Shown here: positions 1 through 64,000 of the stretch, in pieces | Numbering within the stretch: the first letter of the stretch is position 1 | Layout: every line of letters begins with the position of its first letter | Assembly (NCBI GenBank): GCA_949825025.1 | Contig: OX463786.1 | Coordinates: 19,703,085-19,767,084, forward strand | Origin: Siphlonurus alternatus | Taxonomy: Eukaryota > Arthropoda > Insecta > Ephemeroptera > Siphlonuridae | Reading direction: 5' to 3' | Length of the DNA stretch: 64,000 bases | Notes under the pieces: generated by a model | What the model saw: the letters and a program-made list of their open reading frames with translations, nothing else | The model's database searches: none | What the model was told of the DNA's origin: nothing | Translations under genes and position numbers: made by a program

Positions 1-341
1 ACAATACAGAACAGTACTTAATTACAAAAATTCATGTTGTTTTTTCTATTCAATGATTTATTCATATCTTGTGCAATTGACTGTGCTTTTATATAATTAT
101 ATTTTTTTAAACTATCATGAAATCTGTTAATATTGTTTACTTATTTATTTTTAATATAGATTAAATATTTTATTAAAGGGTTTCTGAGGTACATTAACTT
201 AATTTAAAAGCCCTTTAGAGATCTTGTACAATGTATAACCTGATTTTTTTTTGTATTATTATTATTACTTTAAGGAATTTTAATTAATTTTAGATTACTG
301 TGGTAAACACTTTTATAATAGGACTAGCTGCTGATACTCAC
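1..341 (-). other. Last intron (partial) of EEF1AKMT2
   Basis: AT-rich intron sequence beyond the donor of the last visible exon. No coding sequence resembling the missing methyltransferase C-terminus is present on the minus strand, and I see no repeat element. Confidence 0.6.
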
Positions 342-3300
342 TGTGACTAAAGTGTGACTCTAGTTCGCTGGCAGTCCAGTTGCAAGAAGTCAACACCAGA
401 TGTCCTCCCGGTCTCAGCATATTGTTGACTCTCTCCACGTAAGCTGCTCTTGCTTTTGCTCCGTCGTCTCTCAGGCCAATGGCGTCATACGTGCCCTTGT
501 CAAGAGCAACCTCCAGGGGTTCTCCGGGACATGGGTCGGAGCCGAGTATGTCCCACACCTGAGAAAATCAGATTATAATTAACATTAATAAATCAGGGTA
601 TGCAAAACTTAAAACAAAGAAAATTTTTCAAGTTTTTGACTAGGGATTTCAATTTTAGGTTATTCTATTCTATAAATTTAATGTTAGAGCATTTTAAGTA
701 TTTTTCAGTGACATCTTATTATTGAGAATGTCTGAGAGATTATTATAATTTTAGGAAAATTTATAACTTATTTTTGTTATTTTTTTTTTTACACAAAAAA
801 GGAACAATTTTTTTTTTTTTCTTTTTAAAAAAGTCTGCAGGTAGCTAGGCAGTTCCCGTCATACTTCATTGAATACGTCATTGATATTGCTATATAACTG
901 TGCAGTCGTCAACGGTAAACTTCTAGTTCTGATACTCTGATATTGAAATATTTTGGTACTAGGGCTGATAAATCTGTACAGTACCTCATACTTGATGTCC
1001 AGCTCCATCTTTTTAGCAACTGCCCTCGCCAGTTCTACAGCTTGCAGACTGTAGTCAACTCCCAGCAGGTTTGTGAAACCTTCCTCTGCCTGTGAACAAT
1101 AATGGACGTCAGTACATTGTAGAGAGACATTTTTAAAATTCAGCTCATACTAAAAAATCATTACATATACTGTATTATATTATATCTTCCTATTCCAACC
1201 TTTAGATACTAAATTATGAATTTCACATAAACATTTCATGTACCGATAAGCGTACGTTGGCCTTTTGATAATAACTATGCAGTGCATATGTACTGAGATG
1301 AATAAAATAAACGTCTATAATTAACTTGAGCAGCATATATTATATATATCTCTCTTTCAACTTAATATTATGTAATTGTCTGATTTTTTTTTTTTTGGTG
1401 TTCCATACTCTCTCAGTTGGAAGAAAAATATTTATACAAAATTTAATCTCATTTATGAAAGTTGATGCCTAAATGTAGTGAATTATATATTATACAACAT
1501 TTTCAGATTTTTATAAACATTCCAAACCGACGAGAAAAGTTGGAAATTCAACTTACTGCATTTTCAAGAATGATAATGGACCTCTTCAATAATGCTAATA
1601 ATAAAAATAGTAATGACTTGAAGCCTATATTTTGTTAGCAGTGATTATGATTGATAATATAAAATCTTGTTGCCGATGTAAAGAATTTTTCGTGAGTAGA
1701 AAAATTTATTGAACATAGAGAAAATTTAATAAAATATCATATTAAAATTTTTCTTACCAGGTTAACAAGAAGCATTCCATTTCCACAGCCAAGGTCAATA
1801 ATTTTGGAACCTTTTTCTACCACCTTGCTGTTTGAAAGCCATCTAAATGGAACAAAAGTACATTAAGGGTAAGGTAACGCCACCAATGTTAAAAAAAATC
1901 CCTCTCACAAAAATTCTGAAAAAAATTTAAAATGTTCTCCTCTACACCCCCTATCAGTACCTAAAATATCAGGTATACAAATACGATCTAGTTTTTGAGT
2001 TATGAATTTTTAAAGTTGACCAATTTAACATGGGAGTTTCATTTCTCCATGTTAAAGTAGTCAACTTTAAAAATTCATAACTCAAAAACTAGATCGTATT
2101 TGTATACCTGATATTTTAGGTACTGATAGGGGGTATAGAGGAGAACATTTTAAATTTTTTTCAGAATTTTTGTGAGAGGGATTTTTTTTAACATTGGTGG
2201 CGTTACCTTACCCTTAATTAGTGGCAAAAAAAAAAAAAAAAAAAAAGTAAAAAATGAAGAAACTAAAAATAAATAAATAAAAAAAGTCTTGCTAGCTTGC
2301 TACTTTCTTGTTCTTAAATTAACAAAAAAATTGAAAAATAATTTGTTGTTCTGAAATAATTGTTATGTTTAAATATATTAATTTAAACATACAAGCAACA
2401 GTACTAGCTCATATATTCTGGGAGATATTAAAGATTGAATTTTGGTTAATAATAAACGGGCTGGAGAGAGTAAATATAATTCAGACAGCACAAAACTTCT
2501 GTAAGCAGCTAGTACTCGGTGGTGTCGGTGCTAAGGACGAACAAAGACAGTTTACTCAAAGCCTACGACATAAAATTGAGGAACCTCTATACTCGACAAT
2601 TTTCATTATCTTTGGGACAGTCTGCCAAATGAGCAGGAAGCTCAAGCAGCTGGCGGCCGGCCTGTGTGCCATGGGGACGCCAAGAAACTGACTTGTGAGA
2701 GCGTAGCACTGTCAGTTAAAGTGGCACCTTTGATGTTAGGCTAGCCAATCAAATGTGCTTATCAAAGTCAGCATCGTGACGTACCAGAGAGTTACTTTGG
2801 CGGCAAAAAAGTCCAATTTGAAAGTTAAGCCATTTTTTGAAGGGTGTGTGCAGGGCACAGAGAGAAGAAAATGAACAACACAATCTTTAGCACCAACTTC
2901 CCTTCGTGAATTGCAATCGCAGGAGAAAGGAGGGGCACGGCAAGTTACTATTGCTATGAAGCTGCTGTTTTCAGCTTAAGAGATATGAGAGAATGATATT
3001 CAGTAGTATTTGTACAGTACTGGGGGGTATGATATAATAAGAAAATTACAAATCTGTACCCCCTGAACAATTTGGAGGAGCACGGAGCACCAATATATAC
3101 AGTAGATTTAAAAAATGGGAGGTATAAAAATATGAAAAGAACAGGGTTATACTGAGGTACTGTACACCATTTAACTCTAGCTATTGTCTATTTTTTTCAC
3201 GGTGTTACCTAACAATTCTTAGAGCACTGTCTTCTCCAAACCATTCCTCTCCAACGTCACCGTGAGATTTAAAATTGTTGATCTCCAACTCATATGTTTT

Positions 3301-3688
3301 GTCCCAACTAAAACAAAAGAAGATGATGTTACCTTTTTAACATTTAACAGACACATGAATGTAGGTGTCATGTGCAAGTTTTGCTTCCAGCAGGACGCAA
3401 AGTATGTAATTATTAAAATTTATACCTTCTTGCCTTAAAAATACGTTTAGAAATAATGTAGAAAATTTATATTGACTATGCCAAAATAACACTTGACTAA
3501 CACACCAAATTGGTCACAACATAGAGGAAAATGTATTTTTTTTGGAAGAAAGATGCATGGGTTTTGGCACCATACAGACTTGATCCAAGGAAGAAACTGC
3601 AAAATCTTACTTATAAAATAAATAGATAGGTAACTTACTATTCCTTTGTTCCTAATTCACAAGGCCCAATATCATCTTCTGCTGACAT
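342..3688 (-). CDS. EEF1AKMT2: EEF1A lysine methyltransferase 2 (METTL10-like), 3' end outside window
   Basis: Five exons on the minus strand, in transcript order: 3688-3639, 3307-3209, 1842-1758, 1089-985 and 558-342. All have GT..AG junctions and join in frame to 185 codons plus one base. The family transfers methyl groups from S-adenosylmethionine to a lysine of elongation factor 1A in the cytosol. Seen here: motif I DLGCGNG (about residues 66-72), acidic motif II in GVDYS (D90), DKGTYDAI (about 133-140) and SCNW (about 171-174), all typical of METTL10. The start is the ATG at 3688, followed by a short acidic leader and the conserved YWD..YE segment split across introns 1 and 2. The last visible exon ends at a consensus donor (GTGAGT, from 341 leftwards). 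The final stretch of the methyltransferase fold, expected to be about 45 residues, is not found in 1-341, so the terminal exon lies off the left edge. The gene is head-to-head with ILF2. Identity is confident; exon limits are inferred. Confidence 0.9.
1863..2217. mobile_element. TTAA-flanked foldback element, family A copy 1
   Basis: Bounded by TTAA (1863-1866 and 2214-2217). Terminal inverted repeat GGGTAAGGTAACGCCACC / GGTGGCGTTACCTTACCC, with arms of about 165 bp nearly reaching a short loop. No ORF. TTAA duplications are typical of piggyBac-type transposition, so this is a likely MITE. It sits inside EEF1AKMT2 intron 2. Confidence 0.85.
2218..3208. other. EEF1AKMT2 intron 2 remainder with a GC-richer unexplained block
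   Basis: After a foldback element come an A-tract (about 2226-2246) and then about 2440-2960, which is clearly richer in G and C than the surrounding intron. It contains a 108-codon plus-strand open frame (2365-2691) that matches no family I recognise and begins in AT-only sequence. It could be a decayed mobile element. I do not call it a gene. Confidence 0.35.
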
Positions 3689-9397
<5,709 letters not shown>

Positions 9398-9816
9398 CGA
9401 CGCTGTACATCATTTGTGTGAAACATGTAGTCTTGATTGTCAGAAATGACTGAAGTTTTTATTTAAAATATGTATCATAGACATACTTATGATGTTGTTC
9501 TTATCAAAAATTCAATATAATTATGTTTTCTCCAATTTATTAGTTGATTTCTTTTAAAAATATTGACTCTTGGGTCTATAAAGTTGTACTGTATAGTGTA
9601 ATTTTAACGCATTACTTTTGAGTTAAACATCAAGCTCATTTAATTATATTAGGAAAGAAGGTACTGTTATTTTATTTTGGATAGTATAGTACAGAATGAA
9701 ACTACCTTAATATTAACAGTACACTTTTTTTTAAATTATTAAATGGTAAGGTCTTATAATAAAGTATGCTTTATGACTTGCTTTGTAAAATCAGTTAATT
9801 TTTTAATTTGATTAAC
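9398..9816 (+). other. ILF2 3' untranslated region and flank
   Basis: AT-rich sequence after the ILF2 stop codon. It carries the canonical poly(A) signal listed separately, giving a predicted 3' UTR of roughly 380 bp. No other gene is seen. Confidence 0.6.
9758..9763 (+). terminator. AATAAA polyadenylation signal, probably ILF2
   Basis: First exact AATAAA downstream of the ILF2 stop, about 360 bp past it, just before the transposon cluster begins. The cleavage site is not determinable here. Confidence 0.55.
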
Positions 9817-10089
9817 TTAAGGGTAAGATAACGCCACCAATGTTTAAAAAAATCCCTCACATGAAAATTCTGAAAAAAAAAAAAATTAAAATGTTCTCCT
9901 CTACACCCCCTATCAGTAGCTAAAATATCAGGTATACAAATACAATCTAGTTTTTGAGTTCTGAATTTTTAAAGTTGACTACTTTAACATGGAAGTTTCA
10001 TTTCTCCACAGGAAAACAGTTTAAATTTTTTTCAGAAGTTATGTGTGAGGGACTTTTTTTTAACATTGGTGACGTTATCTTACCCTTAA
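9817..10089. mobile_element. TTAA-flanked foldback element, family A copy 2 (internally deleted)
   Basis: Same ends as family A (GGGTAAGATAACGCC / GACGTTATCTTACCC) between TTAA sites. The right arm is shorter because of an internal deletion near 10010-10025, so the palindrome is asymmetric. Confidence 0.8.
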
Positions 10090-10742
10090 TATGGAGAAGT
10101 TAAAAAAAATATATTTACTTATTTTATTCTTGTAATAATTTGATTATGATAATATTAAAATAAAAGACTACATGTTTTTTACAAACACACAAGTAACCAT
10201 GTTTCATTGAAATAAGTCATAACTTCAAACCTTTTTAATTATTAATAATCACACATTATAAACATGATGGAAATTTTCATCTAAAAACAGCAACATTTAA
10301 TGAAAATAAGTTTTCATAATGTTTTCTACAATTCTTTAACTTCACTCTATCTGTAATCATTGTAGTTTGTTTATAAAACAAATAGTATTTTTGTGTTTGT
10401 CACTCAATTTAATTTGAAATATCAAGAAAAATATTTCCATGTTTAGATTTTCGTAATCTGTTTTCAATTTTTAATAATTCCATACTCACATTTTTTTACT
10501 CAAATTTATTTACAAAAAATAGTAATATTACATTTTTGTTGCATGAATTATTGTATTGTAATGTAGAATATCTAATATAATGTACAACAATGTATTGTCT
10601 TTATTTTTCAATTATTTCCCATGGTTATTATTTTCAATGCAAAAGGTGAGTTTCTCATATGAATCACGTAGCTCATTTATTAAAAAATTAATTATGTAAT
10701 TATTTTAACTTCCAAAATTAGGCATTATAAATATTCCCTTCA
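10090..10742. other. AT-rich intergenic stretch
   Basis: Between two TTAA foldback elements. Very AT-rich; no gene, repeat or regulatory pattern that I can support. Confidence 0.6.
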
Positions 10743-11160
10743 TTAAGGGCATTGGGTGTAGCACCGGTAGTTGGCAACACTGACGTATCTTCACCATGTT
10801 AATTTTTTATCCTTGTTCCTCGGAGTAATTTTTATGCTAGAGCTAAGCTGATTGCTGTAGTATCAAGATAATTAGTAGCCCAAGTGCACAATTTGGCTAA
10901 ATAAAGCCTGATTTAAAGGAAAGTATTTTTTTTATATTTTAGAAAAATGCATGTAAATTTAAAAAATTACTAAAAAATACTTTTCTTTAAATCAGGTTTT
11001 ATTTAGCCAAATTGTGCACTTGGGCTACTAATTATCTTGATACTACAGCAATCAGCTTAGCTCTAGCATAAAAATTACTCCGAGGAGCAATGATCAAAAG
11101 TTAACATGCTGAAGATACGTCAGTGTTGCCAACTACCGGTGCTACACCCAATGCCCTTAA
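10743..11160. mobile_element. TTAA-flanked foldback element, family B
   Basis: Long palindrome with ends GGGCATTGGGTGTAGCACC / GGTGCTACACCCAATGCCC inside TTAA (10743-10746, 11157-11160). Arms of roughly 190 bp surround a short AT loop. Its right TTAA is also the left TTAA of the next element. Confidence 0.85.
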
Positions 11161-11527
11161 GGGTAAGGTAACGCCACCAATGTTAAAAAAAAAACTCACA
11201 CTAAAACTCTGAAATTTTTTTAAAATGTTCACCTCTACACAGTCTACACCCCCTATCTATCAGTAGCTAAAATATCAGGTATACAAATTCGATCTAGTTT
11301 TTGAGTTATGAATTTTTAAAGTTGACTACTTTTACATGGAGAAATTGAAATCCCATGTTAAATTAGTCAACTTTAAAAATTCATAACTCAAAAACTAGCG
11401 AGATCAAATTTGTATACCTGATGTTTTAGCTACTGATAGGGGGTGTAGAGGAGAACATTTTAAATTTTTTTCAGAATTTTTGTGTGAGGGATTTTTTTTA
11501 ACATTGGTGGCGTTACCTTACCCTTAA
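11157..11527. mobile_element. TTAA-flanked foldback element, family A copy 3
   Basis: Family A ends between TTAA 11157-11160 and 11524-11527. It abuts family B through one shared TTAA, as expected if one element inserted into the target duplication of the other. Confidence 0.85.
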
Positions 11528-11611
11528 TTATCAATTGTTTTGGAATAAACAGAATTTAAAAAAAAGTATGTTCCTCGATCTCATCATTTTTTTTTTTTTT
11601 TTTTAATACAG

Positions 11612-11966
11612 TTAAGGGTAAGGTAACGCCACCAATGTTAAAAAAAGTCCCTCACACAAAAATTCTGAAAAAAATTTAAAATGTTCTTCTCTACATCCCC
11701 TATCAGTAGTTAAAATATCAGGTATACAAATACGATCTAGTTTTTGAGTTATGAATTTTTAAAGTTGACTAATTTAACATGGGAATTCCATTTCTCCATG
11801 TTAAATTAGCCAACTTTAAAAATTCATAACTCAAAAACTAGATCGTATTTGTATACCTGATATTTTACCTACTGATAGGGGGTGTAGAGGAGAACATTTA
11901 AATTTTTTTTCAGAATTTTTGTGTGAGGGATTTTTTTTAACATTGGTGGCGTTACCTTACCCTTAA
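11612..11966. mobile_element. TTAA-flanked foldback element, family A copy 4
   Basis: Near-identical to copy 1, including the central CTAGTTTTTGAGTTATGA arms; TTAA at 11612-11615 and 11963-11966. Preceded by a T-run at about 11587-11604. Confidence 0.85.
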
Positions 11967-12899
11967 AGATTTCTACTATATAAGGCGGTTGCATGAGCAA
12001 CGCAATCAGTCTACTTTACAGGGGCTGAGTGAAAACATGCGCGCGCAGCTTGCCATGCCGGTGGAGTGGTAGAGAACTCTGCATGCAGGCAAAAGATTAA
12101 AAAAAATACATTTTAAATTATTTAAAATGAAAATAAAAAATGTGAGGTGAACAAAATGTTTAAAATAAAATTTACAAACTTTTGCTCGCCTCAGAATTTA
12201 GAATCTTTTCTTTATATATTTTTAAATATTTTTTTAATATTTTCTCCTATATGCTTATACATTGCGGAGTTCCACCAGGCCACCATCGACGACTGGCGGA
12301 CGACTGTTGAAACTCCCGATCCAAGCTAGGTCACACTGACGTCACACGCAAGCGCCTAATAGAATAATATTATATAAGTTTATTTATTTTTAATGTAATT
12401 TTAACTAATTCTTTTGCGAAAATTTAAAAATTAAAATTTGATCGAATTATGTAAGGTTAATTAATTGTTTTATTTGAGAATCTCTGGACAAAAAAATACA
12501 GGAATAATAATATGCCTCGATCATTGATTGATTAATAAATTAAATAAATCTCTGTTATCTATGACTCTTATATAGAGCATCAATCAATACTGCATTTCAA
12601 TACTAATATGATTATAATTAATACATTTTTTTTATAATTATGCATCTTAATTATAATTAAAAGAGCATATATGTTTCAATCTTTCTTTTTTGACAATTAT
12701 ATTTTTATAAAGATGTTTAATTAAAGGATGCAATTTATTCTAAAAATTTAAGACCAATCCATATTTAATTTATATAATTATATATTATAATTATTACATA
12801 TATTTATTACATTAATTTTTCTCAGAGACGGGGGGTTTCTGATTTTTTTTTTCTCTTCTTTAAAAAAACGTTTGAAATTTACGCGGTAAAATCCTCCAA
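11967..12899. other. Intergenic region with a small GC-richer stretch
   Basis: About 11975-12065 has TATATAAGG followed by GC-richer sequence with a CGCGCGC run. About 12265-12350 has a codon-like frame (EFHQATIDDWRTTVETPDPS, stop 12327-12329) followed by TGACGTCA (12337-12344). Neither connects to a recognisable gene. The frame could be a stray exon or transposon relic. The rest is AT-rich. Confidence 0.35.
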
Positions 12900-13020
12900 T
12901 AAACTTGATACGCTGAGCTTGATAGCCAATCAGAGAACGAGAAGATTAATTCACTTTCTCCGAATCTCGCCGAAGTGTGAGCGAAATTACCATTCGTTCG
13001 TTCGCTTCAGTCGGTAAAAG
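12900..13020 (+). promoter_or_regulatory. Proximal promoter / 5' UTR of LMLN
   Basis: The 120 bp before the LMLN ATG is GC- and CpG-richer than its surroundings. It has an AGCCAATCAG (CCAAT box) at about 12924 and a repeated TTCG stretch (about 12993-13006). No TATA box is evident at a suitable distance, consistent with a dispersed-start promoter. Inferred from composition and position. Confidence 0.4.
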
Positions 13021-61209
<48,189 letters not shown>

Positions 61210-61829
61210 CACCAGAACGAACCGATTTAACGTCAGTCGCTTTAAATCAGCTAATTTGCTATCAAATAGTTCTGTTTGTTAATGGATAATCAATTCAGGA
61301 TAAAATGATTTTCCTGAACAGAGATATGAATTAAGTCCGTCAGCTTGAAAACCGGCTTTTCGATTTTTTGATAAAGTCTACCTTTCAGGTGTTGTGATAA
61401 GGAATATAGCTCTTATCAAAAAGTCTGAGAGCTGGTTTTGACGCAGACAGTCTTAACTGTACACTCCTCACTTAGGAAAATTTCCATGAACAATACATAG
61501 TTAATATATTGTTGGAACAATTGATTAATTCTGCCGTCTGGGAAATTTCCTAAGGCATTGACTTTACTTTTACAAACAGATCTAATGAAACAATTGACAA
61601 GTGATTATCATTCTAAGATTTGTTACTTTACAAAATGATATCATCACATTTAAATCAAACACCTCTCTAGGCAACTTGAACATTGTCCCTGTTCCTCTAC
61701 TGTTGGTATTGCTTGATTGGCTGCTCGTATGAACTTGTTTAAAATTGCAAAGCACCATCAAATGAGGTAGAGGTAATGTTAAGACTACTGAGATGTAATT
61801 AACTGATGTTTCAAACATAAAGCAAGCCT
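61210..61829 (+). other. LMLN 3' untranslated region / flank
   Basis: No exact AATAAA was found in the first 600 bp after the stop, so the 3' UTR end is undetermined. A small inverted repeat, CTTAGGAAAATTTCC / GGAAATTTCCTAAG, lies at about 61472-61553. Confidence 0.45.
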
Positions 61830-62160
61830 AATGGAGTATCAACCTTAAAATTTTTTATTGACGAAATGGATAGAGGGTGCTAATTGTAAGTTATGCTACC
61901 CTATTTTTTTTTTTTTTTTTTTTTTCAGATTTTTTAGAGTCCGGGAACTATTTTTAAAAAATTATTGTAAGTGCAGAGAAAGTGACCCTCTATAATAGAT
62001 GCCTCTCCTAGTAAAAGGATAGGACCTAAAAGGAACGTGGGTTCAAATCCAACTTTTTAGCAATACTTCCCAGTCTCTAAAAAATCTGAAAAAAATCGGA
62101 GGGGTATAACTTTGCACCCTCTATTCATTTTTGCAATAAAAAAATTTGGAGGTTGACACT
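61830..62160. mobile_element. Foldback element, family D, with decayed tRNA-like centre
   Basis: AATGGAGTATCAACC / GGAGGTTGACACT ends; inner GAAATGGATAGAGGGTGC and inverse. The centre GGAACGTGGGTTCAAATCC corresponds to the intact B-box of 52518-52837. A T-run (about 61907-61926) lies in the left arm. Confidence 0.65.
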
Positions 62161-63114
62161 GTTTGTGAAAAAAACATAAGTTGTTGAGATTATGAATATG
62201 AAAAATAGAAAATAATATTCCCACAATTTATCAGGATAAATATTTTCTGTTTTGATTAGTTCAGTAGCCAGTCACTGAAAATTCAATATTTTCTCAACAA
62301 ATAAATGAGATAAGTCTAAATGAGAAGGGGTCACTTAAATGAATAAAAAAATCTTAGTGGCTGGTTACTTGAGGGGTAAATTGTTGATTAAGTGGTGAGT
62401 TTCGATCAATACCAGTTGATTTGGTGTTGTATAAACAAAGAAAATCTTCTATATATGTAACATGTTCTAAAGTAGTAAACAACAAACCAATAGTAAATTT
62501 CATGGAAGGTTGATTTAAATATTAACTTTGAAATAATCATCAAGGAGTAATTCTATTGAAGTCCATCTTCAAAATGAGTTATTTTCATGATTTAATTGTT
62601 AGTTTATCTGATGTTTTTTTATCAAGTCCACTTTTAATGCCCCTCCTTTCCCCCCTAGTAAGTTCTTTTAACTTGACGTGAAACATTCCAAATATATTTT
62701 TGTTTTGAATGATGTTTCAAGACTTTTGTATTTTTATTTTTTTATGCCAATTTTAGAATACTTACTGTAATGCAAAATGTTTTTATTATTATAATTATTT
62801 ATTTTTGTCACAATTTATCACCAAGTTTGAATATTATTACGTTACAGATTAATTTTAAAACCATAAAACGAGTGCTTTTAAATTTAAGAAAAAGGCATTT
62901 ATAGTTATCATAATTTAATTTTACCTTCCTTTTATGTCACAAATCCCAGGACATCTCTTGACTAGCTCTGTGTTTTAATATTAAATTCCATGCCCTGTCT
63001 AGTTTTTAGCAATATCTGTGTCTCTTTATCCCCCAAGGGGACTGTTAGAATTTTAATTCAAATCATAATGCACAAAAATAGTACTGTACTTGGACTATAT
63101 ATCGTCTCTCATCA
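62161..63114. other. AT-rich flank without recognisable features
   Basis: Downstream of LMLN and the family D element. I see no exon, RNA gene or transposon end. Confidence 0.55.
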
Positions 63115-63286
63115 GAAATAATGAGCCATGATTTTGTTGCAATAATGAACTATCTGCTATTTCAGATGAGCTCAAATATGAGCTGTAAATTGGTTTAAAA
63201 TTAAGCTCATAATTGCGCTCACCTGAAGTAGCAGATAGTTCATTATTGCAACGAGATCATGGTAGGTAGATAGCTCATTATTACGG
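63115..63286. mobile_element. Foldback element, family I
   Basis: TTGCAATAATGAACTATCTG, GCTATTTCAGATGAGCTCAA and inverses; outer AATAATGAGCCATGAT pairs with ATCATGG..AGCTCATTATT. About 170 bp. Unbroken counterpart of 29186-29467. Confidence 0.7.
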
Positions 63287-63335
63287 GAACGATATTCTGT
63301 GTCCATTTTGTTTTAAAATTGAAATTATTTTAATT

Positions 63336-63719
63336 TAATCTTATTAAAAGAAAAGGATAGGAATAACCAGCAAGGCCTTACCGATCGAAAGAGTCACAGC
63401 AGGTGGAAATTCTTGCGGTTACAGAGGTTCACTCGAAAGTTTTTACATTTTTGAAACGTTTCGCATCGTGGAGATGCTTCTTCAGTCACAAGAAGAAGTA
63501 GAATCTTAGAATCTAAGAAGAATCAGTCACAAGAAGAAGTAGATTCTAAGATTCTACTTCTTCTTGTGACTGAAGAAGCATCTCCACGATGCGAAACGTT
63601 TCAAAAATGTAAAAACTTTCGAGTGAGCCTCTGTGACCGCAAGAATTTCCACCTGCTGTGACTCTTTCGATCGGTAAGGCCTTGCTGGTTATTCCTATCC
63701 TTTTCTTTTAATAAGATTA
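63336..63719. mobile_element. Head-to-head repeat pair, possible Penelope-like terminal repeats
   Basis: TAATCTTATTAAAAG / CTTTTAATAAGATTA ends; near-perfect arms of about 170 bp (GGAATAACCAGCAAGGCCTT, GAAAGAGTCACAGCAGGTGG, TTTGAAACGTTTCGCATCGT). Each arm contains CTGAAGAAGCATC..GATGCGAAACG, a layout like the hammerhead-type motif of Penelope-like elements. No ORF. A solo fragment lies at 59423-59528. Confidence 0.5.
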
Positions 63720-64000
63720 TCACAACCTAAATGGTTTATTTTCCTTAATTTGATTATTTTAATTTAAAAATTATAATAAAATATTTTAAATGAGATATAT
63801 GATAACATATTGTGCATTAAAATTTGAATTAATTAATCTCTTTAAAAACTTAATCATGCTCTTAAAGAGCTTACTATTTTAAATACTGGTGCTATATAGA
63901 TATTCTATTCCCCTTCGTAAATATTGTATTAAAAAAAAAAATAGTATGCCATTATATATTACATGAAGTATTGCTCCTCTTATAATATGCATATTTCTTT

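Noticed and set aside
11975..12065. TATA-box promoter (TATATAAGG) of a separate gene
   Set aside because: No open frame or conserved exon follows; LMLN starts a further 1 kb away with its own CpG-richer promoter.
12147..12329. 60-codon frame ending DDWRTTVETPDPS
   Set aside because: No family recognised and no splice-linked partner exon; too short to support a gene.

Overview
The window is eukaryotic nuclear DNA from an animal. It is AT-rich, with short GC-richer exons bounded by GT..AG introns. Three conserved animal genes can be assembled from the exons. The host is probably an invertebrate. Two SINE copies resemble, from memory, cores common in arthropod SINEs, so an arthropod is a weak guess; the sequence does not settle the taxon.

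Layout: (1) 1-3.7 kb, minus strand: EEF1AKMT2 (METTL10), a lysine methyltransferase that modifies elongation factor 1A. Five exons are present and the last lies beyond the left edge. (2) 3.7-4.1 kb: a head-to-head intergenic region, probably a shared promoter. (3) 4.1-9.4 kb, plus strand: ILF2 (NF45), eight coding exons, 387 residues, complete. (4) 9.4-13 kb: an intergenic region filled with TTAA-flanked foldback elements. (5) 13.0-61.2 kb, plus strand: a leishmanolysin-like peptidase (LMLN/invadolysin), 13 coding exons, 665 residues, complete. Two introns are very large: 8.6 kb (intron 1) and 29.6 kb (intron 2). The remaining exons lie in 51.4-61.2 kb. (6) 61.2-64 kb: repeats only.

Most of the DNA is non-coding and dominated by foldback (near-palindromic) elements. 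At least nine are bounded by TTAA although their terminal repeats belong to five or more unrelated types. Others carry TGACGTCA palindromes or tRNA-like sequence in or near their loops. LMLN intron 2 also holds a 5.8-kb satellite of about 35 units with a 167-bp period and a visible higher-order duplication. Long TTTA arrays, two SINE types, retrotransposon 3' ends and a probable Penelope-like inverted pair complete the picture.

The genes show no obvious pathway link. EEF1AKMT2 and ILF2 may share a promoter; LMLN is an independent secretory-pathway metalloprotease gene. No prokaryotic, CRISPR or viral gene was found. Exon boundaries come from reading frame, splice consensus and remembered family sequence, without transcript data.
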